From positions 5,890,001 through 5,954,000 of the forward strand of contig NZ_CP108053.1 of NCBI RefSeq assembly GCF_036173105.1: 64,000 nucleotides of DNA, given 5' to 3'. Every line of letters begins with the position of its first letter. Within the stretch, counting starts at the first letter, position 1. Below the pieces are notes generated by a model, which saw only the letters and a program-made list of their open reading frames with translations, did not search any database and was not told the origin of the DNA. Positions 43,332-52,436 of the stretch are shown here, one piece after another. The DNA is from Streptomyces sp. NBC_00287. GTDB taxonomy: Bacteria; Actinomycetota; Actinomycetes; Streptomycetales; Streptomycetaceae. Both the position numbers and the translations under genes were made by a program.

Positions 43332-44441
43332 GTGACCGTCGACGACACGGGCTCCGGCATGGACCCCTACGCCGCCGACCCCGGCGAAGATCCACTCGCC
43401 CTGCGTCTTGAACAGCTCATCCTCGGCGCGGAGCGGCGCTACACCCCCTTTCAGGCCGCCCGCAGCGCCGGTGTCTCGATGGAGCTGGCCTCCCGTTTCT
43501 GGCGGGCCATGGGCTTCGCCGACATCGGGCAGGCCAAGGCGCTGACCGAGGCCGATGTACTGGCGCTCAGGCGCCTCGCCGGTCTGGTCGAGGCGGGGCT
43601 GCTCAGTGAGGCCATGGCCGTGCAGGTGGCGAGATCCACCGGGCAGACCACGGCCCGGCTCGCCGAGTGGCAGATCGACTCCTTCCTGGAGGGCCTGACC
43701 GAGCCGCCGGAGCCGGGCATGACCCGGACCGAGGTCACCTACCCCCTGGTCGAGCTGCTCCTGCCCGAACTGGAGGAGTTCCTCGTCTACGTCTGGCGCC
43801 GCCAGCTCGCCGCCGCCACCGGGCGGGTCGTGCAGGCCGCCGACGACGAGGAGATGGTCGACCGGCGGCTCGCCGTCGGCTTCGCCGACCTCGTCGGGTT
43901 CACGCGGCTGACCCGCCGTATGGAGGAGGAGGAGCTCGGCGAACTCGTCGAGGCCTTCGAGACCACCGCCGCCGACCTGGTCGCGGCGCGCGGCGGACGG
44001 CTCATCAAGACGCTCGGTGACGAGGTGCTGTACTCCGCCGACGACGCGGGTGTCGCCGCCGAGATCGCGCTGCGACTCATCGAGACCATGGCGAACGACG
44101 AGACCATGCCCGAGCTGCGGGTCGGCATCGCCTTCGGCACGGTGACCACTCGTATGGGCGATGTCTTCGGTACGACCGTGAATCTGGCCTCCCGGCTCAC
44201 CTCGATAGCTCCTCGGGACGCCGTCCTCGTCGACAGCGCCTTCGCGGAGGAGCTGATCCGTACCGGCGAGGCACCGGCCTCCGAGGCGGAGGCGGCGGAG
44301 GCCGCGGCGGCCGCCGAGAAGGAGGGCGAGGAGCCGCCGACGTACCGCTTCGCGCTGCAGCCGATGTGGCAGCGGCCCGTGCGTGGCCTCGGCGTGGTCG
44401 AGCCGTGGCTGCTCGCGCGGCGCGACGGGACTCCCTCGTAG
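43332..44441 (+). CDS. cya: Class III adenylate cyclase
   Basis: A 369-residue protein. The C-terminal catalytic domain (about 185-345) shows the metal-binding Asp in AVGFADLVGFTRL, the dimer-interface region AARGGRLIKTLGDEVLY with the second metal Asp and substrate-specificity residues, and GIAFGTVTTRMGDVFG followed by VNLASRL with the transition-state Arg. The N-terminal 160 residues form an MerR-like or autoinhibitory domain (FQAARSAGVSMELASRFWRAMGF). Size and neighbourhood agree with the single Streptomyces Cya that makes cAMP for germination and development. GTG 43332 is the start. Confidence 0.92.
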   Translation: MTVDDTGSGMDPYAADPGEDPLALRLEQLILGAERRYTPFQAARSAGVSMELASRFWRAMGFADIGQAKALTEADVLALRRLAGLVEAGLLSEAMAVQVARSTGQTTARLAEWQIDSFLEGLTEPPEPGMTRTEVTYPLVELLLPELEEFLVYVWRRQLAAATGRVVQAADDEEMVDRRLAVGFADLVGFTRLTRRMEEEELGELVEAFETTAADLVAARGGRLIKTLGDEVLYSADDAGVAAEIALRLIETMANDETMPELRVGIAFGTVTTRMGDVFGTTVNLASRLTSIAPRDAVLVDSAFAEELIRTGEAPASEAEAAEAAAAAEKEGEEPPTYRFALQPMWQRPVRGLGVVEPWLLARRDGTPS

Positions 44442-44450
44442 CGGAGGCCG

Positions 44451-45074
44451 TCAGCGGGTCACGCACAGCCCCACGATCGGAAGGCACACACCCGGACGGT
44501 CGGTGGGGCTGGGCGACGGCTGCGGGCTCGGGGAGTTCGCGGGCGCGCTGGGAGCGGGCGTCGGCGCGGCTGCGGGCGGCTGTGGGGCGGGGCCCGTCGT
44601 CGCGGGCGGGTTCGGCCGGGGTGTGGCGGTGTTCGGGGCCTCGGGGATCGTCGTCGCGGGGTCCAGGGGTGTTACGGGGGTGACGGCTCCCGGAGTCGTC
44701 GTCGGTACGAGGCTCGGGGTCGCCGTGGGGGTGGCGCCCAGGCCGCCCATGGCGGTGGTCGCGGACGGGCTGACCTGCGGGACCGTGCCCACGGTCGCGG
44801 CGGCGTTCGTGGCGCGGTCCGCTGCCGGGTCCCTGTCCCCGCTGGGGTTCAGCCAGGGTTCCGCCTCCGGGGTGCCGAGGCTGCTGAGCCCCGACTCGGG
44901 GGTCAGTCGTACGAGGCTCAGGGCGCCGGCCGCCAGGGCGAGGCCGCCCGCGGCGAGCAGGACCTTGCGGGGACGGGGGCGACGGTGCCGGCCGCGGGCG
45001 CCGAAGAGGCGGGTTGGGGTGCCGGTCCCCGTGTCGTCCGTGGTCTGCGTCGCCGACGCTTCCGTAACCGCCAT
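44451..45074 (-). CDS. Single-pass membrane protein with Pro/Thr-rich extracellular part
   Basis: A protein of about 207 residues: a basic cytoplasmic head (RGRHRRPRPRK), one hydrophobic helix (VLLAAGGLALAAGALSLV), then a long low-complexity extracellular stretch rich in Pro, Thr, Ala and Ser, and a short end with two Cys (GVCLPIVGLC). ATG 45074 has GGGAGGG 6 bases upstream; a GTG one codon earlier is also in frame. No family was recognised. It converges on cya with only 9 bases between. Confidence 0.7.
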   Translation of the reverse strand: MAVTEASATQTTDDTGTGTPTRLFGARGRHRRPRPRKVLLAAGGLALAAGALSLVRLTPESGLSSLGTPEAEPWLNPSGDRDPAADRATNAAATVGTVPQVSPSATTAMGGLGATPTATPSLVPTTTPGAVTPVTPLDPATTIPEAPNTATPRPNPPATTGPAPQPPAAAPTPAPSAPANSPSPQPSPSPTDRPGVCLPIVGLCVTR

Positions 45075-45257
45075 CACGATCCCTCCCCGATGCGCTCGCG
45101 CCCCCGTTGCGCCGTGGCGGACGCACGCTATGCGCTCCGGCGGGTGGGGGGAGCGCGGTTTCGGGGGATGTCACCCGAATGGGGTGCCTTCCCCCAGGGA
45201 GGCCGGGCTGCGATGATCGGGGCGATCGTTGTTAACCCGCGTTAACCGGAGGGTGTC

Positions 45258-46061
45258 ATGAGCGAGGAGCGGTACGGGGAGTTCGTGCAGGTACGGCGGC
45301 ACGGGGACGGCGGGCATGTCGCGGAACTCGCCCTGGACCGGCCGAAGGCCATGAACGCCGTGTCGACGGAGATGGCGCGGTCGGTGGGGGCGGCGTGTGC
45401 GGCGCTGGGGGCGGACGCGAGCGTGCGTGTGGTGGTGGTGACCTCTACGCATGAGCGGGCGTTCTGTGTCGGGGCGGATCTGAAGGAGCGGAACTCTTTC
45501 AGCGACGCGGATCTGGTGCGACAGCGGCCGGTGGCTCGGGGGGCGTACACGGGGGTGCTGGAGCTGCCGGTGCCGACGATCGCGGCGGTGCATGGGTTTG
45601 CGCTGGGGGGTGGGTTCGAGCTGGCGCTGTCCTGCGATCTGATCGTGGCGGACGCGACTGCCGTGGTGGGGCTGCCCGAGGTGTCGGTGGGAGTGATCCC
45701 GGGTGGTGGCGGTACGCAGTTGCTGCCGCGGCGGGTCGGGGCGGCTCGGGCGGCTGAGCTGATCTTCACGGCGCGGCGGGTCGAGGCTGTGGAGGCACAG
45801 GAGTTGGGGCTCGTGGATCAGCTGGTGGAGGCGGGGCGGGACCGGGAGGAGGCGCTGTCTCTGGCGTCGCGGATCGCCGGGAACTCGCCGGTGGGCCTGC
45901 GGGCGGCGAAGCGGGCGCTGCGTCTGGGGCACGGGCTGGATCTGCGGGCCGGTCTTGAGGTCGAGGACGCGGCGTGGCGGTCGGTGGCGTTCTCGGGGGA
46001 CCGGGCGGAGGGGGTGGCGGCGTTCAACGAGAAGCGGAGGCCGGAGTGGCCGGGGGAGTGA
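45258..46061 (+). CDS. Enoyl-CoA hydratase/isomerase family protein
   Basis: A 267-residue crotonase-fold enzyme. Motifs include ALDRPKAMNAVSTEM, FCVGADLKER (first oxyanion strand), AVHGFALGGGFELALSCDL and GLPEVSVGVIPGGGGTQLLPR with the catalytic-Glu region, and a C-terminal helix pair. It hydrates enoyl-CoA or isomerises related acyl-CoAs; the substrate is unknown. ATG 45258 is preceded by GGAGGGTGTC. It stands alone between oppositely oriented and separately controlled neighbours. Confidence 0.9.
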   Translation: MSEERYGEFVQVRRHGDGGHVAELALDRPKAMNAVSTEMARSVGAACAALGADASVRVVVVTSTHERAFCVGADLKERNSFSDADLVRQRPVARGAYTGVLELPVPTIAAVHGFALGGGFELALSCDLIVADATAVVGLPEVSVGVIPGGGGTQLLPRRVGAARAAELIFTARRVEAVEAQELGLVDQLVEAGRDREEALSLASRIAGNSPVGLRAAKRALRLGHGLDLRAGLEVEDAAWRSVAFSGDRAEGVAAFNEKRRPEWPGE

Positions 46062-46149
46062 CGGCCCCCCTGGGTGGGCGCGGCCCGGCAGGTTGACACC
46101 TGTTCGCCGTATCAATGTCCCTATTTGTCGCGAACCTCCCTAGCCTGGA

Positions 46150-47301
46150 GTGATGGGTGAGGAGAACCGGCTGTCGGCCGTTGTGGGGTTGGCGCAGGGG
46201 ATGGCGGCGGCGCACAGTTCGCGGGAGGCCTGGCGGGCGGCGGCGGTGGGGGCCTGTCGTGCGCTCGGGGGGAGTTTTGCCGCGCTGTCGGTGTGGGAGC
46301 GGGAGCTGGGGCGGTTGCGGGTGCTCGTCAATGTGGGGGACCGGGCCCCGGACGAGGTGGAGTTCCCTGATGGCGAGGCTTATCCCGTCCATCAGTTCCC
46401 GGAGATCACCGAGTTTCTGCACGAGCGCTGGGCGGGGGGCGGTGAGCCCAACGCCTGGGTCGAGACCGCGGAGGGGCCCGCGGCCGGCCGGCGGCCCGGG
46501 TACATCCATCAGCGCGTCGCTGCCCTACGGCGCCGGGGTCGCGGGTGTTGCGTCGTCGCGCCCATCGTGCTGCACGGCCGGGCGTGGGGCGAGCTCTACG
46601 TAGCCCGTCCGACCGGCGCCCCCGTCTTCGAACGGGAGGACGCCGACTTCGCCACTGTGCTCGCGGCCGTCGTCGCCGCCGGGATCGCCCAGGCGGAGCG
46701 GCTGGAGGAGGCTCGGCGGCTGGCGTTCACCGACGCGCTCACCGGTCTCGCCAACCGCCGAGCCGTGGACGGACGGCTGGACGAGGCCGTCGAACGGCAC
46801 CGCAAGGAGGGTGTCGTCGTCAGCCTCGTCGTCTGCGATCTGAACGGGCTCAAGCGCGTCAACGACACCCGCGGGCACGCCGTCGGCGACCGCCTGCTGG
46901 AGCGTTTCGGCTCGGTTCTCTCCCTGTGCGGCGCCATGCTTCCCGGCACCCTCGCCGCCCGTCTCGGCGGCGACGAGTTCTGTCTGCTCGCCGTCGGCCC
47001 GCCCGCCGACGAGGTCGTTCGCGCCGCCGACGAACTGTGCCGCCGGGCCGCCGAGTTGGAGCTGGGCGACGGGGTGGCCTGCGGGGTCGCCTCCACGGCC
47101 GATCCCATCGGCCCGGTCCGCTCGGCCCGCCGCCTGTTCCGGCTGGCCGACGCGGCTCAGTACCAGGCCAAGGCGATGCGCGCCACGAAGCCGGTGGTAG
47201 CGGGCCGAGAGGGCCCCGACGACCCGGTCGTACAACTGGCCGACGCCCCCTCCACCGAGCCCCCCACAGCAGAGCGCCGCCGCTTCCGCGGCCGCCGCTG
47301 A
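46150..47301 (+). CDS. GAF-GGDEF diguanylate cyclase
   Basis: A 383-residue soluble protein. A GAF domain (about 25-185) precedes a GGDEF domain (about 190-345) with the substrate-binding and metal motif DALTGLANRRAVDG, DLNGLKRVNDTRGHAVGD and the intact active-site signature GGDEF at 273-277. It should convert two GTP to c-di-GMP, the regulator of Streptomyces sporulation via BldD and WhiG/RsiG. A degenerate Pro/Arg tail ends the protein. The first two codons are GTG ATG; either may start translation. No EAL domain is present. Confidence 0.9.
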   Translation: MMGEENRLSAVVGLAQGMAAAHSSREAWRAAAVGACRALGGSFAALSVWERELGRLRVLVNVGDRAPDEVEFPDGEAYPVHQFPEITEFLHERWAGGGEPNAWVETAEGPAAGRRPGYIHQRVAALRRRGRGCCVVAPIVLHGRAWGELYVARPTGAPVFEREDADFATVLAAVVAAGIAQAERLEEARRLAFTDALTGLANRRAVDGRLDEAVERHRKEGVVVSLVVCDLNGLKRVNDTRGHAVGDRLLERFGSVLSLCGAMLPGTLAARLGGDEFCLLAVGPPADEVVRAADELCRRAAELELGDGVACGVASTADPIGPVRSARRLFRLADAAQYQAKAMRATKPVVAGREGPDDPVVQLADAPSTEPPTAERRRFRGRR

Positions 47302-47703
47302 GACCGTCACCGCACGCCCGAGCCCCCCGGGGCTGTCGCTCACCGCCGCTCCGGGCAAACGCCGCCGACCGAACCGATCGCCTCCGCCGTCCCCGACCGA
47401 TCGCCTCCGGCGTCCCCGACTGATCGCCTCTGGCGTCCCCGACCACCGTTCCCGCCGCCTCCGGCGTCCCCGACCACCGTTCCCGCCGCCTCCGGCGTCC
47501 CCGACCACCGTTCCCGCCGCCTCCGGCGTCCCCGGTGGCCGCTTCCGCCGCTTCCGCCGATCCCGATCGCCGCTTCCGCCGTCCCCGCCGCCCCCAACCG
47601 CCGCTCACTCCACCCCGCCGCCCCACCGACGTGACCAATCGGTAAGGGGCAAACCCCGTCCCCACTGGTGACATCTTCGAATTCACTGCGTACGCTCCTG
47701 AAT
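47302..47703. repeat. Spacer with composite minisatellite (23-bp and 31-bp units)
   Basis: Between the diguanylate cyclase and hutH. Three 23-bp units (47375-47443) and three 31-bp units (47444-47535) share the core CCTCCGGCGTCCCCGAC; further degenerate GCTTCCGCCG repeats run to about 47600. The minus strand is open for long stretches here, but it only reads as Gly/Arg repeats. The AT-richer part 47640-47703 (with TTCGAATTC) probably holds the hutH promoter. Confidence 0.75.
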
Positions 47704-49248
47704 ATGGATATGCACACTGTGGTGGTGGGGACGTCCGGAGTGACCGCGTCCGACGTTCTCGCCGTGGCGCGTGGTGGCGCCCGCGTCGAGCTCAGCCAGG
47801 AGGCCGTGGGCGCTCTCGCCGCGGCCCGGGAGATCGTGGACGCCCTCGCGGCCAAGCCCGAGCCCGTCTACGGCGTCTCCACCGGCTTCGGCGCCCTGGC
47901 GAGCCGGCACATCAGCCAGGAGCTGCGCGCTCAGCTCCAGCGCAACATCGTCCGCTCGCACGCCGCTGGAATGGGCCCGCGCGTCGAGCGCGAGGTCGTG
48001 CGCGCGCTCATGTTCCTGCGGCTCAAGACCGTCTGCTCGGGCCACACCGGCGTCCGCCCCGAGGTCGCGCAGACCATGGCCGACGTCCTGAACGCCGGCA
48101 TCACCCCCGTCGTCCACGAGTACGGCTCCCTCGGCTGCTCCGGCGACCTCGCCCCGCTCTCCCACTGCGCCCTCGCGCTCATGGGCGAGGGCGACGCGGA
48201 AGGGCCGGACGGCGTCGTACGCCCCGCCGGCGAGCTGCTCGCCGAGCACGGCATCGCGCCCGTCGAGCTCCGCGAGAAGGAGGGCCTCGCCCTTCTCAAC
48301 GGCACCGACGGCATGCTCGGCATGCTGGTCATGGCGCTGGCGGATCTGGAGACCCTCTACAAGTCCGCCGACATCACCGCCGCCCTCTCCCTCGAGGCGC
48401 TCCTCGGTACCGACAAGGTGCTGGCCCCCGAGCTGCACGCCATCCGCCCCCACCCGGGGCAGGGCGCCGCAGCCGCCAACATGCTCGCCGTACTGAAGGA
48501 CTCCCAGCTCACCGGCCACCACCAGGACGACGCCCCGCGCGTCCAGGACGCCTACTCGGTGCGGTGCGCTCCGCAGGTCGCCGGTGCCGGACGGGACACC
48601 ATGGCGCATGCCCGGCTGGTCGCCGAGCGCGAGCTGGCCTCCGCCGTGGACAACCCTGTTGTCCTGCCGGACGGACGCGTCGAGTCCAACGGCAACTTCC
48701 ACGGCGCGCCGGTCGCCTACGTCCTCGACTTCCTCGCCATCGCCGCCGCCGACCTCGCGTCTATCGCCGAGCGGCGCACGGACCGGCTGCTCGACAAGAA
48801 CCGCAGCCATGGGCTGCCGCCGTTCCTCGCGGACGACCCGGGCGTCGACTCCGGGCTGATGATCGCCCAGTACACGCAGGCCGCGCTGGTGAGCGAGATG
48901 AAGCGGCTGGCCGTACCGGCGTCCGCCGACTCGATTCCGTCCTCCGCCATGCAGGAGGACCACGTGTCCATGGGGTGGTCGGCCGCGCGGAAGCTCCGTA
49001 GCGCCGTGGACAACCTGACGCGGGTCGTCGCGGTCGAGCTGTACGCGGCCACGCGGGGCGTGGAGCTGCGGGAGGGGCTCACCCCCGCGCCCGCCACGCA
49101 GGCCGTCATCGACGCCGTACGGAAGGCGGGGGTTCAGGGGCCCGGGCCGGACCGTTTCCTCGCGCCCGACCTCGCTGCGGCGGATGCCTTCGTGCGTGAC
49201 GGGCGGCTGGTCGCGGCCGTGGAGAGCGTCACCGGGCCGCTCCGGTAG
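47704..49248 (+). CDS. hutH: Histidine ammonia-lyase
   Basis: A 514-residue lyase converting histidine to urocanate. The self-formed MIO cofactor comes from C145-S146-G147 in YGSLGCSGDLAPLSH, the Cys-Ser-Gly variant known from Streptomyces HutH. Other motifs: YGVSTGFGALASR with the catalytic Tyr, ALLNGTDGMLG, and SVRCAPQV followed by VESNGNFHG. The start ATG 47704 (MDMHTVVVG) matches known Streptomyces HutH; a frame 12 codons longer runs into the spacer. A bidirectional terminator follows. Confidence 0.95.
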   Translation: MDMHTVVVGTSGVTASDVLAVARGGARVELSQEAVGALAAAREIVDALAAKPEPVYGVSTGFGALASRHISQELRAQLQRNIVRSHAAGMGPRVEREVVRALMFLRLKTVCSGHTGVRPEVAQTMADVLNAGITPVVHEYGSLGCSGDLAPLSHCALALMGEGDAEGPDGVVRPAGELLAEHGIAPVELREKEGLALLNGTDGMLGMLVMALADLETLYKSADITAALSLEALLGTDKVLAPELHAIRPHPGQGAAAANMLAVLKDSQLTGHHQDDAPRVQDAYSVRCAPQVAGAGRDTMAHARLVAERELASAVDNPVVLPDGRVESNGNFHGAPVAYVLDFLAIAAADLASIAERRTDRLLDKNRSHGLPPFLADDPGVDSGLMIAQYTQAALVSEMKRLAVPASADSIPSSAMQEDHVSMGWSAARKLRSAVDNLTRVVAVELYAATRGVELREGLTPAPATQAVIDAVRKAGVQGPGPDRFLAPDLAAADAFVRDGRLVAAVESVTGPLR

Positions 49249-49259
49249 CGGACAGCACG

Positions 49260-49292
49260 GAGCCCCGCTGCCGAGACGTGGCAGCGGGGCTC
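49260..49292. terminator. Bidirectional terminator between hutH and lipoprotein gene
   Basis: A perfect 13-bp stem (49260-49272 with 49280-49292) and 7-base loop, directly between convergent genes. Confidence 0.85.
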
Positions 49293-49300
49293 CTGATGAC

Positions 49301-50077
49301 TTACTTGAGCTTGCCCAGCTGAGCCGTGACGATCTCCGCCGGGATCTCGGCCGCCTTGCTGGAGTCGAGCGCGGCGAGGTTCAACGTGTAGAACGAGGCG
49401 ATGGTGTTGCCCTTGCGCACCACCTCGGTGCTGAAGTTGGCCGGGCCTGCGCCGTCCATGTCGACCGCCTGGACGAACGCCACGGACTCGTCGCCCTGGC
49501 CGGAGGCCTTCGCGGTGGAGACCTTGGTGACCTTCGTGGTCTCGCCCTCGCCGGTGAAGGTGTACCCGCCGGCGCAGGCCGAGACGCCGTCGGAAACGGC
49601 CTTCATGGCCTTCTCGGCGCCGTCACCCTCGTACGAGGACAGGCCCACGAACGTCACATTGATGTCGAAGGCGTCCGCGAAGTCCTCCGGGTCCGCGGCG
49701 GCGGTCGACGCCGGGGCCTCCGAGACGGTGTTGGACGCGTGCGCGTCCGTCTCCCCCGGAGGGAGAGCGGCCATGGCCCACACCAGCGGCTCGCACTCGG
49801 CCTGTTCCGACGTCACTCCGGTCTTGGACTTGGGGAGGGTGTCGTCCCCGTCCTCGACCTTGTACTTCTTGGCACCCAGGTCCCCCTGGGCAAGCAGCAG
49901 CTTCTCCAGCTCCGCGGCGCTCAGCGCCTTCGCGGCCTGCGTCGGAGAGGCGGACTTGTCCTTGCCCGTGCTCTTGGAGTCGTCGGACTCCTCGCTCGAA
50001 CAACCCGTGATGAGGGCGAGCGTTATCGCGCTCAGGGCGACCGTGGCGCCCATGCGCGCCCCCGAAGATCTCTTCAT
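49301..50077 (-). CDS. Lipoprotein of unknown function
   Basis: A 258-residue lipoprotein with signal peptide ending LITGC (Cys about 26) and a charged Ser/Lys/Asp linker. The mature domain has two Cys (AECEPLVWAM and SACAGGYTF) that may form a disulfide, and resembles actinobacterial PknH-sensor/LppX-like lipoproteins only in a general way: alternating strands with VTFVGLSSYEGDGAEKAM and VRKGNTIASFYTLNLA. No assignment is made. It is transcribed toward hutH. Confidence 0.75.
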   Translation of the reverse strand: MKRSSGARMGATVALSAITLALITGCSSEESDDSKSTGKDKSASPTQAAKALSAAELEKLLLAQGDLGAKKYKVEDGDDTLPKSKTGVTSEQAECEPLVWAMAALPPGETDAHASNTVSEAPASTAAADPEDFADAFDINVTFVGLSSYEGDGAEKAMKAVSDGVSACAGGYTFTGEGETTKVTKVSTAKASGQGDESVAFVQAVDMDGAGPANFSTEVVRKGNTIASFYTLNLAALDSSKAAEIPAEIVTAQLGKLK

Positions 50078-50120
50078 GAGGCGGACTATGAAGGTTTAGT
50101 TAAAGAAACGTCAAGTCGGT

Positions 50121-50423
50121 TCAGAAACCGTGACGTTCCCGTCGTACCGAATACACCACGAAGCCCGCGCCGAGGGCGAGGGAGAAGGTCCCGCCGACGA
50201 CGTAGGGCGTGGTGTCGAAGCTTCCGGTGTCGGCGAGTTCGACGGCTGAGGTGTCCGTGGCGGCGGCCCGGGCCTGCTGGGTGACCTGTGTGGAGGGAGC
50301 CGTCGAGGGCGCCTCTCTCGCCGGCTCGTCCCCGCTCGCATTCGCGGACGGGACGAACCACAGGGCGCCCAGGAGGGTCCCCGCGGCGGTGGCGGTCAGC
50401 AACGGACGGCGAGCGGATGACAC
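50121..50423 (-). CDS. Small LAxTG surface protein (class E sortase substrate)
   Basis: A 100-residue exported protein: signal peptide (about 1-29, TATAAGTLLGALWFVPSANA), a Thr/Ala/Ser-rich middle of 30 residues, then the sorting signal LADTG (63-67), a hydrophobic helix (73-92) and the basic tail RRERHGF. LAxTG is the motif of class E sortases in Streptomyces (chaplin-type anchoring). GTG 50423 has GGGGAT upstream and gives the correct signal peptide; the longer frame does not. No sortase gene is in the window. Confidence 0.75.
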   Translation of the reverse strand: MSSARRPLLTATAAGTLLGALWFVPSANASGDEPAREAPSTAPSTQVTQQARAAATDTSAVELADTGSFDTTPYVVGGTFSLALGAGFVVYSVRRERHGF

Positions 50424-50543
50424 GGAATATCGATCCCCTTGTGGCGCTGGCGAATTGGCCGTGTGGAGCGATGCTAATGAAAGCCCGGGGTCGTGGGAAA
50501 GTCGTGGGAGCCTCAAGCCATGTTCGGGCCGTACGCTCCGGGC

Positions 50544-50888
50544 ATGAGCACTGAAGAGACATCACGTTTTGTACGGCTTCGGGTGGAACTTGTCCTCGAA
50601 GTGGACGACGCGGACGCCCTGACCAAGGCGGCCCTGAAGCGGATCGCGGACGACGCCGACATGCCCGGCGACGAGCGGGCGCACGCCGAGAGCGCTGTGA
50701 CGGAAGACACCGCGGAGGCGCTCGCCTATCTCGTGGACCCGTTCGACCTGGTCAGTGAGGTGCCCGGGATCGACCTCGCGCAGGCCTCCTGGTCCAGCGA
50801 GCAGATCGACTACGACCCCGACTCGCCGGACTGGGACCTCGACGAGGATGATGTCGACGAGGACGACGAAGAAGAGACGGTTGGCTGA
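50544..50888 (+). CDS. Small acidic protein of unknown function
   Basis: A 114-residue protein with a basic/hydrophobic N-terminal strand (FVRLRVELVLEVDDADALTKAAL) and a strongly acidic C-terminus (DWDLDEDDVDEDDEEE). ATG 50544 was chosen over a 17-codon-longer frame because the latter overlaps the divergent promoter region. No motif recognised; the N-terminal half has the look of a small alpha/beta domain. A terminator follows at 50909. Confidence 0.65.
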   Translation: MSTEETSRFVRLRVELVLEVDDADALTKAALKRIADDADMPGDERAHAESAVTEDTAEALAYLVDPFDLVSEVPGIDLAQASWSSEQIDYDPDSPDWDLDEDDVDEDDEEETVG

Positions 50889-50908
50889 GCAGGCTTGGGG
50901 AAATCGTG

Positions 50909-50936
50909 ACCCCGGTCGGCAACCGCCGTCCGGGGT
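50909..50936 (+). terminator. Terminator after small acidic protein gene
   Basis: A 7-bp GC stem ACCCCGG/CCGGGGT (50909-50915 with 50930-50936) followed by TT, 20 bases after the stop. Confidence 0.6.
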
Positions 50937-51106
50937 TTCGTCGTCTCAAGGGGCGCACTGACCGACACCCACACCACCCGCCGCAGCGGACGTGGTGTGC
51001 CCCACACCTCCAAGGGATGTGGAACGGGACGAACCGGTCGTAGCGTTGAAGGTTCTTGACGGGGACTCTCGGGGTTGGGGATTCGGCAACGATGGAGAAG
51101 CGTGTG

Positions 51107-52357
51107 ATGACGGACAGTAAGCGGCGCAAGGGCCTGATGGCCGCGTCCGCACTGCTCGGCGGTGTGCTGGTGCTCTCGGCGTGCTCCGGCGGCGACGAGG
51201 CCTCCGGAAGCGACGGCGGCAACGACACCTCGCAGGCCAAGGTCGACGAGGCGGCGGCCGAGAAGACCTCCGAGGCCCAGATCAAGATCACGCCCAAGGA
51301 CGGCACCGACAACGCCTCCATCAACAACTCCGCCGCCGTCACCGTGAGCAAGGGCACGCTCACGGAGGTGACGATGACCGCCGCGGACGGTACCGCCGTC
51401 GAGGGCGAGATATCCGCGGACAAGCTGAGCTGGAAGCCGAGCGCCCAGCTGGAGCGGTCGACCACCTACAAGATCGCGGTCACGGCGGAGGACGCCAAGG
51501 GCCTCGAGGCCCATGAGAACGCCTCCTTCTCCACGCTCTCCCCGAAGAACAGCTTCCTCGGCTACTTCACGCCGGAGGACGGCTCCACCGTCGGCGTGGG
51601 CATGCCGGTCTCGCTCAACTTCGACAAGTCGATCACCAACAAGGCGGACGTCCAGAAGGGCGTCACGGTCTCCACGACCAGCGGCCAGGAAGTCGCCTGC
51701 CACTGGTTCAACGAGACCCGCATGGACTGCCGGCCCGACGAGTACTGGCAGGAAGGCTCCACCGTCACGCTGGAGCTCGCGCTCGACGGTGTCGAGGGCG
51801 CCGAGGGTGTCTACGGTGTCCAGCAGAAGACGGTCACCTTCAAGATCGGCCGCAACCAGGTGTCGTACGTCGACGCCAACACCAAGCAGATGAAGGTCAC
51901 GCAGGACGGCAAGGTCGTCAAGACCATCCCGGTCTCCGCCGGTTCGCCCGAGAACAAGACGTACGAGGGCGTCATGGTGATGTCGGAGATGTTCAAGGAG
52001 ACGCGCATGAACGGCGCGACCGTGGGCTTCACCGACGACGACGGCAAGGGCGAGTACGACATCAAGGACGTGCCGCACGCCATCCGCCTGACGAACTCCG
52101 GCACCTTCATCCACGGCAACTACTGGGGCGCCGACTCGGTCTTCGGCAACGTCAACACCAGCCATGGCTGCGTCGGTCTGAACGACACCAAGGGCGCCAA
52201 TGACAAGGGCACCGAGGGCTACTGGTTCTACAGCAACTCGATCGTCGGTGACGTCGTGGTCGTCCAGAACACCGGCGACAAGACGGTCTCCCCGGACAAC
52301 GGCCTCAACGGCTGGAACTTGAGCTGGGCGGACTGGAAGGCCGGTTCGGCGGTCTGA
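51107..52357 (+). CDS. L,D-transpeptidase lipoprotein (Ig-like plus YkuD)
   Basis: A 416-residue lipoprotein: signal peptide ending LVLSAC (Cys26), two Ig-like domains (about 60-260, each with ITPKDGTDNASINNS or FTPEDGSTVGVG-type starts), and a YkuD catalytic domain with the active-site signature FIHGNYW and NTSHGCVGL where Cys is the nucleophile. It forms 3-3 cross-links in peptidoglycan and is the same architecture as mycobacterial LdtMt2. ATG 51107 has GGAG at 51094-51097; ATG 51092 is in frame but lacks a ribosome site. Confidence 0.93.
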   Translation: MTDSKRRKGLMAASALLGGVLVLSACSGGDEASGSDGGNDTSQAKVDEAAAEKTSEAQIKITPKDGTDNASINNSAAVTVSKGTLTEVTMTAADGTAVEGEISADKLSWKPSAQLERSTTYKIAVTAEDAKGLEAHENASFSTLSPKNSFLGYFTPEDGSTVGVGMPVSLNFDKSITNKADVQKGVTVSTTSGQEVACHWFNETRMDCRPDEYWQEGSTVTLELALDGVEGAEGVYGVQQKTVTFKIGRNQVSYVDANTKQMKVTQDGKVVKTIPVSAGSPENKTYEGVMVMSEMFKETRMNGATVGFTDDDGKGEYDIKDVPHAIRLTNSGTFIHGNYWGADSVFGNVNTSHGCVGLNDTKGANDKGTEGYWFYSNSIVGDVVVVQNTGDKTVSPDNGLNGWNLSWADWKAGSAV

Positions 52358-52377
52358 CCGTCCGGCTCCTGACGCAC

Positions 52378-52413
52378 TGAAGGCGGCTGCCCCTCGTGGG
52401 GCGGCCGCCTTCA
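52378..52413. terminator. Bidirectional terminator between L,D-transpeptidase and subtilase genes
   Basis: A 16-bp stem (52378-52393 with 52398-52413, one wobble) and a TCGT loop between convergent genes. Confidence 0.85.
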
Positions 52414-52436
52414 GGCTTTACCGGTGAACTACCGGC

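Noticed and set aside
46085..46110. TTGACA at 46094 as -35 box of the diguanylate cyclase promoter
   Set aside because: No matching -10 element at 16-19 bases was found, so a promoter could not be supported.
47375..47536. CRISPR array before hutH
   Set aside because: The 23-bp and 31-bp units abut directly without unique spacers, so it is a tandem minisatellite.
46859..47686. Minus-strand frame across the minisatellite encoding Gly/Arg repeats
   Set aside because: The repeat translates to low complexity in all frames and there is no start signal.
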